Positions 57,951 to 64,000 of a DNA stretch of 64,000 nt are shown in pieces. The notes beneath the pieces are model-generated. The model had not been told where the DNA came from. It saw only the letters and a list, made by a program, of their open reading frames with translations, and ran no database searches. A program made the position numbers and the translations under genes. Every line of letters begins with the position of its first letter. Within the stretch, counting starts at the first letter, position 1. Where the stretch lies: NCBI RefSeq assembly GCF_000157895.3, contig NC_022663.1, positions 3,968,001 through 4,032,000 on the forward strand, read 5' to 3'. This DNA is from Mycobacterium kansasii ATCC 12478. GTDB lineage: Bacteria > Actinomycetota > Actinomycetes > Mycobacteriales > Mycobacteriaceae.

Positions 57951-58748
57951 CTACCTCGGCGCCGCGCGTGTCGCAGGGTGGACGGCCACCAGCCCTAACC
58001 GGCTGCGGCGTTTACATATTTCGGCCAGTTCCGCATATGCCTTCACACCGAGCAGTTCGGTGAGCTCGTCGGCCAGGCTCTCCCACACCTGTCTGGTTCC
58101 GATATGGGCGGCCGGGTCGCCGGTGCAATACCAATGCAGGTCGGCCCCGCCGGAACCCCAGCCGCGGCGATCGTATTCGGTGACGGTGGTTTTCAGAATC
58201 TCGGTGCCATCGGGCCGGGTCACCCATTCCTGACTGCGCCGGATCGGCAGCTGCCAGCAGACATCCGGTTTCATCGTCAGCGGCGCCACACCCAACTTCA
58301 GCGCCTTGGTGTGCAACGCGCAGCCGGGCCCGCCCTTGAAGCCCGGCCGGTTCAAGAAGATACAGGCGTCCTTGTGTTTCCGGGTGCGGTACTGCGGTTG
58401 GCCGTCATGCTCGTCGAGTTCCAGATATCCCTTGCGGCCCAGGCCTTTTTCGCGGAACTGCCAGTCCTCGTCGGTCAGGTTCTGCACCGCAGCGTCGAGC
58501 CGGGCACGGTCGTCGTCATCGGATAGGAAGGCTCCGTGCGAGCAGCACCCGTCGTCCGGCCGGCCCGCCACCGTACCCTGGCAGGCGGGCGTGCCGAACA
58601 CACATGTCCAGTGCGACAGCAGCCAGGTGAGGTCGGCCGCGATCAGGTGCTCAGGATTGTCGGGATCGTAGAATTCCACCCACTCACGGGGGAAATCCAA
58701 TTCCACCTCTTGCCCCGGGTGCACCGGCCTCAGGCGCGAGTTTGCCAC
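57951..58748 (-). CDS. Conserved cysteine-rich protein (Rv0495c homologue)
   Basis: About 265 aa. Cysteines cluster in WTCVFGTPACQG, DDGCCSHGAFLSDDD, ACIFLNRPGF, GPGCALHTKALK and VCWQLPIRRSQEWV. This spacing resembles metal-chelating YkgJ/DUF3109-type folds. HWYCTGDPAAHIG and a basic ending complete it. A zinc or iron-sulphur site is inferred; the activity is unknown. The GTG at 58748 (VANSRLRPVHPG) is a likely start, but the frame is open to 58931, so a longer N-terminus is possible. It is divergent from ppx. Confidence 0.8.
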   Translation of the reverse strand: MANSRLRPVHPGQEVELDFPREWVEFYDPDNPEHLIAADLTWLLSHWTCVFGTPACQGTVAGRPDDGCCSHGAFLSDDDDRARLDAAVQNLTDEDWQFREKGLGRKGYLELDEHDGQPQYRTRKHKDACIFLNRPGFKGGPGCALHTKALKLGVAPLTMKPDVCWQLPIRRSQEWVTRPDGTEILKTTVTEYDRRGWGSGGADLHWYCTGDPAAHIGTRQVWESLADELTELLGVKAYAELAEICKRRSRLGLVAVHPATRAAPR

Positions 58749-58889
58749 GGTTGCAACGTTAGTCCACCGTTGCGGTCGTCTGGGCGGCCAGCGGCAGGTG
58801 CATGCTGCGCGGGCACTCCCCGCAAGCCTGACGGTGCTCCCGCATCGGGTCGCTGAGCGACCCGCGTCGTCGCCCGCTAGTTTGATTTC

Positions 58890-59924
58890 GTGAGATTGGG
58901 CGTGCTGGACGTGGGCAGCAACACGGTCCATCTACTGGTGGTAGATGCTCACCGTGGTGGGCATCCGACGCCGATGAGTTCGACGAAGGCCACGCTGCGT
59001 CTGGCCGAAGCCACCGACAGCTCGGGCAAGATCACCAGGCGCGGTGCCGACAAACTGGTGTCGACCATCGACGAGTTCGCCAAGATCGCGGTGAGCTCCG
59101 GCTGTGCCGAGTTGATGGCCTTCGCCACCTCCGCCGTGCGGGAAGCCGAGAACTCCGAAGATGTGCTGGCCCGGGTGAGCAAGGAAACCGGTGTCGAGTT
59201 GCAGGTACTGGGCGGGGTCGACGAGTCCCGGCTGACCTTCCTGGCGGTGCGACGATGGTACGGCTGGAGTGCGGGCCGCATCGTCAACCTCGACATCGGC
59301 GGCGGTTCGCTGGAGTTGTCCAGCGGCGTGGATGAGGAGCCCGAGGTGGCGCTGTCGCTGCCGCTGGGCGCCGGCCGGTTGACCCGCGAATGGCTGCCCG
59401 ACGATCCGCCCGGCCGGCGGCGGGTCGCGATGCTGCGTGACTGGCTCGACTCAGAACTGTCGGACGCCAGTGCGGCCGTTCTGGAGGCAGGCAATCCTGA
59501 CCTCGCGGTCGCCACATCGAAGACGTTTCGTTCGCTGGCACGGCTGACCGGAGCGGCGCCGTCGGCCGCCGGCCCGCGGGTGAAGCGGATGCTGACGGCC
59601 AACGGCCTCAGGCAACTCATATCTTTCATCTCTAGGATGACGACCGCTGACCGTGCAGAACTGGAAGGAGTCAGCGCCGAGCGCGCGCCGCAGATCGTAG
59701 CGGGGGCTCTGGTCGCGGAGGCAAGCATGCGAGCGCTGTCGATAGAAGCGGTGGATATCTGCCCGTGGGCGCTGCGGGAAGGTGTGATCTTGCGCCGACT
59801 CGACAGCGAGGCCGACGGGACCGCCTTCATGGAAACTTCGCCGGTGGCGACATCGGTGCGCGATGCTGGAGGTCAGTTAGTAGATCGGAATGCCGCTCCC
59901 CGATCGAGAGGCAACAAACCATGA
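58890..59924 (+). CDS. ppx: Exopolyphosphatase / pppGpp phosphohydrolase family (Ppx1)
   Basis: A 344-aa Ppx/GppA protein of the ASKHA fold. The phosphate-binding loops are LGVLDVGSNTVHLLVVDA near the start and IVNLDIGGGSLELSSG near residue 135. It lacks the C-terminal domains of E. coli Ppx, as mycobacterial short forms do. It removes terminal phosphate from polyphosphate chains. Start is GTG 58890. The stop overlaps the next ATG by 4 bp, linking it to the membrane protein gene. Its position near senX3-regX3 fits phosphate metabolism. Confidence 0.92.
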   Translation: MRLGVLDVGSNTVHLLVVDAHRGGHPTPMSSTKATLRLAEATDSSGKITRRGADKLVSTIDEFAKIAVSSGCAELMAFATSAVREAENSEDVLARVSKETGVELQVLGGVDESRLTFLAVRRWYGWSAGRIVNLDIGGGSLELSSGVDEEPEVALSLPLGAGRLTREWLPDDPPGRRRVAMLRDWLDSELSDASAAVLEAGNPDLAVATSKTFRSLARLTGAAPSAAGPRVKRMLTANGLRQLISFISRMTTADRAELEGVSAERAPQIVAGALVAEASMRALSIEAVDICPWALREGVILRRLDSEADGTAFMETSPVATSVRDAGGQLVDRNAAPRSRGNKP

Positions 59925-60955
59925 CTGGACCACATTCCGACACGGAGGACACCAAGCAGATCTCGGTCGCCGAACTACTGGCCCGAAACGGCACCATCGG
60001 CGCCCCTGCGGTGACCCGGCGGCGCCGCCGTCGCCGCGGCGATAGCGATTCGGTCACGGTGGCCGAGCTGACCGGCGAAATCCCGATCATTCGCGAGGAC
60101 CGGCGCGGCAAGGCCGAGACTCCCGCGCCCACTGTGCCGGCCGAACCGCCAAGTCAGCCAAAGCCCGGCAAACCGCGAGTCGAGGTTGCCGAGCCGGCCC
60201 GCCCGTCGCCTCCAGAACCGGAGCCGGTCGCCGCAGAACCGGCAGCCGAGGAGCCGGCCATGGCCAGGTACTGGTCCGAACCGGAACCACGCTGGCCCAG
60301 ATCCGAGCCGATCGCCCGACGCAAGTCGGGCCCCGAGCGCAGCGAGTACCCGCGACCCCTGCGCCACACCGAAGAAGGCGACACCTCCGAGCAGCAGTCC
60401 GGTGCCGAGCACATGAGTCCCGACCCGGTTGGCCACTACGTCGACAGCTCGGTGGAGGCGATAGACGTCGCGGTAGACGAGGCCGAACCGGTCGCCGACG
60501 AGACGGCCTACGCGCGTTCCTACCTACACGATGTGGACGGCGCCGCCGAGCGGACCCTGTTCGGCGGGCAGTCGCTGGCCGACGAGGTGGCCCGGCGGCG
60601 GGGCGAGGCACCCCCGGCGGTGTTCGACGCCGAGCGGCTCGACAGCGACCGTGCCGACAAAACAGGTTCCGGCCGTGCCCCGGGGGCGCTGGTGGCCCTG
60701 TGGCGCGGCACGGTGGTGGTGCTGCAGTCAATAATGGCCGTCATCTTCGGCGCCGGTCTGTTTATCGCCTTCGACCAGCTGTGGCGATGGAACAGCATCG
60801 TGGCATTGGTGCTCTCGGTCTTGGTGATCCTCGGGCTGGTGGTCGCGGTGCGAGTAGTCCGTAAGACCGAGGACATCGCCAGTACGTTGATCGCGGTTGC
60901 GGTCGGCGCGCTGATTACCTGGGGACCGTTGGTGCTATCCCTGCAAACCGGCTAG
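59921..60955 (+). CDS. Membrane protein with long acidic/proline-rich arm (Rv0497 homologue)
   Basis: A 344-aa protein. The first ~240 residues are charged, Pro/Glu-rich and low complexity, with VTRRRRRRRGDSDSVTVAEL near residue 30. Three hydrophobic segments fill the end: WRGTVVVLQSIMAVIFGAGL, NSIVALVLSVLVILGLVVAV and the final VAVGALITWGPLVLSLQTG. The long disordered arm suggests protein-protein contact at the membrane. Function is unknown. The ATG overlaps the ppx stop by 4 bp. The next gene starts 15 bp downstream. Confidence 0.82.
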   Translation: MTGPHSDTEDTKQISVAELLARNGTIGAPAVTRRRRRRRGDSDSVTVAELTGEIPIIREDRRGKAETPAPTVPAEPPSQPKPGKPRVEVAEPARPSPPEPEPVAAEPAAEEPAMARYWSEPEPRWPRSEPIARRKSGPERSEYPRPLRHTEEGDTSEQQSGAEHMSPDPVGHYVDSSVEAIDVAVDEAEPVADETAYARSYLHDVDGAAERTLFGGQSLADEVARRRGEAPPAVFDAERLDSDRADKTGSGRAPGALVALWRGTVVVLQSIMAVIFGAGLFIAFDQLWRWNSIVALVLSVLVILGLVVAVRVVRKTEDIASTLIAVAVGALITWGPLVLSLQTG

Positions 60956-60970
60956 GCGCGCCGATACACA

Positions 60971-61813
60971 GTGCGTCCAGCAATCAAAGTCGGCTTGTCG
61001 ACGGCTTCGGTGTACCCGCTGCGGGCCGAAGCCGCATTCGAGTATGCGGCCCGACTCGGCTACGACGGAGTCGAGCTGATGGTGTGGGGCGAATCGGTCA
61101 GCCAGGACGTCGACGCGGTCAGGAGGCTGTCGCGACGCTACCGCGTGCCGGTGCTGTCCGTGCACGCGCCATGCCTGTTGATCTCGCAACGGGTATGGGG
61201 CGCCAACCCGATTCCCAAGCTGGAGCGCAGTGTGCGGGCCGCCGAACGACTGGGCGCGCAGACGGTCGTGGTACACCCGCCGTTCCGGTGGCAACGGCGC
61301 TACGCCGAGGGGTTCGGTGAGCAGGTCGCCGCGCTGGAAGCGTCCAGCGACGTGATGGTCGCCGTCGAAAACATGTTTCCGTTCCGGGCGGACCGGCTGT
61401 TCGGGGCCGGCCAATCACGGGAACGGATGCGCCGGCGCGGCGGTGGTCCGGGTCCGGCGATTTCGGCGTTCGCGCCGTCCTACGACCCGCTGGACGGCAA
61501 TCACGCCCATTACACGCTGGACCTCTCGCATACCTCGACCGCGGGCACCGATGCGCTGGATATGGCCCGCCGGATGGGCCGGGGTCTGGTGCACCTGCAC
61601 CTGTGCGACGGCAGCGGGCTGCCCGCCGATGAACACCTGGTGCCCGGTCGCGGCACGCAGCCCACCGCCGCGGTGTGCCAGATGCTGGCCGGTGGTGGCT
61701 TCACCGGCCATGTGGTGCTGGAGGTGTCCACCTCGTCGGCACGTTCGGCGAGCGAGCGTGAAGCCATGCTGGTGGAGTCCCTGCAGTTCGCCCGGACCCA
61801 TCTGCTGCGGTGA
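60971..61813 (+). CDS. TIM-barrel sugar-phosphate isomerase/epimerase-like protein (Rv0498 homologue)
   Basis: A 280-aa protein of the xylose isomerase-like / AP endonuclease family 2 fold. It has LSTASVYPLRAEAAFEYAAR then LGYDGVELMVWGE at the start. Likely metal ligands lie in VAVENMFPF, NHAHYTLDLSHTSTAG and HLHLCDGSGLPADEHLVPG. The substrate is unknown. GTG 60971 is 15 bp after the preceding gene and its stop is 1 bp before the thioesterase start, so it belongs to the ppx operon. Confidence 0.88.
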   Translation: MRPAIKVGLSTASVYPLRAEAAFEYAARLGYDGVELMVWGESVSQDVDAVRRLSRRYRVPVLSVHAPCLLISQRVWGANPIPKLERSVRAAERLGAQTVVVHPPFRWQRRYAEGFGEQVAALEASSDVMVAVENMFPFRADRLFGAGQSRERMRRRGGGPGPAISAFAPSYDPLDGNHAHYTLDLSHTSTAGTDALDMARRMGRGLVHLHLCDGSGLPADEHLVPGRGTQPTAAVCQMLAGGGFTGHVVLEVSTSSARSASEREAMLVESLQFARTHLLR

Positions 61814-61814
61814 T

Positions 61815-62660
61815 ATGAGCGCGATGTTCACCACCGCCATGGCGCTGCGGCAGGTCGACGCTGCTGCCGATGAAGCGGTATTTCACGGCGAGCTGAACCG
61901 GCACTGGACGATCGGTCCCAAGGTGCATGGCGGCGCGATGATGGCACTGTGCGCCAATGCCGCCCGGATGGCTTACGGAGGGGCGGCAGCACAGCCGGCA
62001 CTGCAACCGGTCGTCGTATCGGCCAACTTCCTGTGGGCGCCGGATCCGGGAGCGATGCGACTGGTCACGTCGATCCGCAAGCGTGGCCGCCGGATCGGCG
62101 TCGTCGACGTCGAGCTGACTCAGGGTGAGCGCACCGCGGTGCACGCCGTTGTCACGCTGGGCGAACCAGAGCACCAGGGCTGCGGTGGGGGGACCCCGCT
62201 GCTGTCGGCGAACCCGGTCGTGGATCTGATGGCACCCGAACCTCCCGACGATGTCGCGCCGATCGGACCGGGCCACCCGCTGGCCGGACTGGTGCACCTG
62301 GGCGAGGGCTGCGACGTGCGGCCGCTGCTGTCGACGCTGCAGCCCGATACCGACGGGCGGCCGCCGGTCATCCAGATGTGGGCGCGCCCGCGCGGGGTGG
62401 CTCCTGATCCGCTTTTCGCGCTCATGTGCGGGGATTTGTCGGCGCCGGTCACCTTTGCCGTAGACCGCACCGGCTGGGCGCCGACCGTCCAGCTCACCGC
62501 CTTCCTTCGGGCGCTGGTCGCCGACGGCTGGCTGCGGATCATCGCCACCTGCATGGAGATCGGACACGACTGGTTCGACGAGGACCACACCGTCGTCGAC
62601 AGCATGGGCCGTCTGGTGGTGCAAGCACGTCAATTGGCGATGGTCCCGGCCGCTGGCTAG
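61815..62660 (+). CDS. Acyl-CoA thioesterase-like double-hotdog protein (Rv0499 homologue)
   Basis: A 281-aa protein with two hotdog halves, related to acyl-CoA thioesterase II. The first half has NRHWTIGPKVHGGAMMALCA and VSANFLWAPDPGAMRL. The second half has VQLTAFLRALVADGWLRIIA and VVDSMGRLVVQARQLA, which carries the family's C-terminal signature. Hydrolysis of an acyl-CoA is inferred; the chain is unknown. The ATG at 61815 is 1 bp after the stop of the isomerase-like gene. Confidence 0.85.
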   Translation: MSAMFTTAMALRQVDAAADEAVFHGELNRHWTIGPKVHGGAMMALCANAARMAYGGAAAQPALQPVVVSANFLWAPDPGAMRLVTSIRKRGRRIGVVDVELTQGERTAVHAVVTLGEPEHQGCGGGTPLLSANPVVDLMAPEPPDDVAPIGPGHPLAGLVHLGEGCDVRPLLSTLQPDTDGRPPVIQMWARPRGVAPDPLFALMCGDLSAPVTFAVDRTGWAPTVQLTAFLRALVADGWLRIIATCMEIGHDWFDEDHTVVDSMGRLVVQARQLAMVPAAG

Positions 62661-62676
62661 CAGTCCGGGGTCTGCG

Positions 62677-63561
62677 ATGCTGTGCGGCATGGCAAGAATC
62701 GCGATCATCGGTGGGGGCAGTATCGGCGAAGCGTTGCTCTCGGGTTTGCTGCGCGCGGGCCGGCAGGTCAAGGACCTGGTTGTGGCCGAACGGATCCCCG
62801 AACGCGCCAAGTACCTGGCCAGCACCTACTCGGTACTGGTCACCTCAGTCAGCGATGCGATCGAGCACGCGACGTTTGTGGTCGTCGCGGTGAAACCGGC
62901 CGACGTCGAGACGGTGATTGGGGACTTGGCGGCAGCGGCCACGGGCGCCGGAAGCGACAGTGTCGAGCAGGTGTTCGTCACGGTCGCCGCGGGTGTCACG
63001 ACCTCCTACTTCGAATCCAAGCTGCCGGCGGGCACGCCGGTGATCCGGGCAATGCCGAACGCCGCCGCACTGGTGGGAGCCGGGGTCACCGCGCTGGCCA
63101 AGGGGCGCTTCGTCACCCCGCAACAGCTGAAGGAGGTGTCCGCGCTCTTCGATGCCGTCGGCGTCGTGCTGAACGTTCCGGAGCAGCAGTTGGACGCGGT
63201 GACCGCGGTGTCGGGCTCCGGGCCGGCGTATTTCTTCCTGCTGGTCGAGGCCTTGGTCGACGCCGGCGTCGCGGTGGGCTTGAGCCGTCAGGTGGCCACC
63301 GAGCTGACCGCGCAGACCCTGGCCGGGTCGACGGCGATGCTGCTGGAGCGGATGGAGCAAGAGCGTCCGGCCGCCGGCGAGCCGGCGGGGTTGCGGGTCG
63401 ACACCACGGCGCTGCAACTGCGGGCGTCGGTCACCTCCCCCGGTGGGACGACCGCCGCCGCGCTGCGCGAGCTGGAAAAAGGCGGGTTTCGGGGGGTCGT
63501 CGACGCGGCCGTCCACGCCGCCAAAAGCCGCTCTGAGCAGCTAAGAATTACATCGGAATAA
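62677..63561 (+). CDS. proC: Pyrroline-5-carboxylate reductase
   Basis: A 294-aa enzyme that reduces pyrroline-5-carboxylate to proline with NAD(P)H. The Rossmann motif IAIIGGGSIGEALLSGLLRA is near residue 8. VVVAVKPADVETVI, VIRAMPNAAALVGAGVTAL and the dimerisation/active-site segment VSGSGPAYFFLLVEALVDA follow. TSPGGTTAAALRELEKGGFR is near the C-terminus. Both ATG 62677 and ATG 62689 (MARIAI) are possible starts. It follows the thioesterase gene by 16 bp. Confidence 0.95.
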   Translation: MLCGMARIAIIGGGSIGEALLSGLLRAGRQVKDLVVAERIPERAKYLASTYSVLVTSVSDAIEHATFVVVAVKPADVETVIGDLAAAATGAGSDSVEQVFVTVAAGVTTSYFESKLPAGTPVIRAMPNAAALVGAGVTALAKGRFVTPQQLKEVSALFDAVGVVLNVPEQQLDAVTAVSGSGPAYFFLLVEALVDAGVAVGLSRQVATELTAQTLAGSTAMLLERMEQERPAAGEPAGLRVDTTALQLRASVTSPGGTTAAALRELEKGGFRGVVDAAVHAAKSRSEQLRITSE

Positions 63562-63646
63562 TTCGGGAATTTTGAACTGATTTCCTCTCACCAGTACCAA
63601 TAACCCCACTAGTCCCGCTATTCTCCTCTTTGTATGCACGTGTGGG

Positions 63647-63672
63647 TGCCAGCGGAGGGGAAGCCGCTGGCA
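63647..63672 (+). terminator. Perfect hairpin between proC and the small DNA-binding gene
   Basis: TGCCAGCGG (63647-63655) and CCGCTGGCA (63664-63672) form a perfect 9-bp stem with an 8-base loop. No T-run follows. It may terminate proC transcription or shape the leader of the next gene, whose ATG is 30 bp downstream. Confidence 0.5.
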
Positions 63673-63701
63673 TTGCGCGTGCCTGACATGATTGGGTTGC
63701 G

Positions 63702-63959
63702 ATGACGTCAACGAACGGGCCATCAGCACGGGATTCCGCAGGTAAATCGGTGCGGGACAGCGGCACGGGGGAAGGCCAGCAGGCCGGTACACAATTCCTC
63801 ACCGTGGCCGAGGTGGCTTCGCTGATGCGGGTCTCGAAGATGACTGTGTACCGGCTGGTGCACAACGGCGAGTTGCCCGCGGTTCGGGTCGGGCGGTCTT
63901 TCCGGGTGCATGCCAAGGCCGTCCACGACATGCTGCAGACCTCGTACTTCGCCGGCTAG
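63702..63959 (+). CDS. Small helix-turn-helix protein, excisionase/MerR-like (Rv0500A homologue)
   Basis: An 85-aa protein. The first 30 residues are a Ser/Gly-rich arm. The remaining ~55 are a single HTH_17 (excisionase-type) domain: QFLTVAEVASLMRVSKMTVY followed by RLVHNGELPAVRVGRSFRVH. Such proteins bind DNA; in actinobacteria this one (BldC-like) is a developmental or stress regulator and not a phage excisionase. The ATG at 63702 precedes the conserved domain. The rest of the window (to 64000) holds no gene. Confidence 0.9.
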   Translation: MTSTNGPSARDSAGKSVRDSGTGEGQQAGTQFLTVAEVASLMRVSKMTVYRLVHNGELPAVRVGRSFRVHAKAVHDMLQTSYFAG

Positions 63960-64000
63960 CCAGCAGCGCCGGGCGGGCTGCCACGGGTCTGCGTCGCCAG

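Noticed and set aside
63702..63959. Phage excisionase suggesting a prophage or integrative element
   Set aside because: The domain is excisionase-like, but the gene is a conserved chromosomal neighbour of proC and no integrase, att site or phage gene is present.

Overview
The window is high-GC DNA from a slow-growing Mycobacterium outside the M. tuberculosis complex, probably near the M. kansasii / M. marinum groups; the species cannot be fixed from the sequence alone. Gene order follows the M. tuberculosis Rv0443-Rv0500A block almost gene for gene. PPE and PE_PGRS genes, a PGRS remnant and a MIRU-type repeat inside senX3-regX3 point to a slow grower. Ortholog names and Rv numbers come from recognising protein sequences and gene order, not from a database search.

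Layout. (1) 1-7.5 kb: a cut-off amidohydrolase, a DinB-like protein and a membrane protein. Next comes the SigK regulon core: rskA, sigK, a DUF1295 protein, ufaA1, a DUF1365 protein and a flavin amine oxidase, mostly with 4-7 bp overlaps and a SigK-type promoter at the front. (2) 7.5-16 kb: a siderophore-export region. mmpS4-mmpL4 and a second, divergent mmpS-mmpL pair flank a TetR regulator. An Rv0455c homologue, the family needed for siderophore secretion, lies just beyond. (3) 16-22.4 kb: echA2, a decayed DedA gene, an S9 peptidase, an aldehyde dehydrogenase with its DUF779 partner, and two membrane proteins. (4) 22.4-25.3 kb: an accessory island without M. tuberculosis counterparts at this site. 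It holds a PPE gene coupled to a small Ala/Pro-rich protein, palindrome-rich upstream DNA and an orphan 247-aa gene. (5) 25.6-33.8 kb: central and lipid metabolism (lpdC, ramB, an acyl-ACP thioesterase, icl1, fadB2, pcaA). RamB-like sites lie before icl1 and between ramB and its divergent neighbour. (6) 33.9-41.6 kb: regulators, hbhA followed by a tandem terminator-like repeat, deoC and small membrane or secreted proteins. (7) 41.6-51.5 kb: cell wall, mycothiol and phosphate signalling (murB, an L,D-transpeptidase lipoprotein, mshA, gpm1, senX3, MIRU repeats, regX3). (8) 51.7-64 kb: an inserted PE_PGRS gene, the GMC oxidoreductase operon beside its GntR/FadR-like regulator, a PGRS remnant, ppx, a TIM-barrel isomerase, a thioesterase, proC and a small MerR/excisionase-type DNA-binding protein.

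Most of the window is conserved core genome. The parts most worth attention are the duplicated MmpS/MmpL export region, the PPE island with its coupled small gene, the repeat structures after hbhA and inside senX3-regX3, and the two decayed genes (DedA and PGRS). No rRNA, tRNA, CRISPR array, insertion sequence or prophage was seen.
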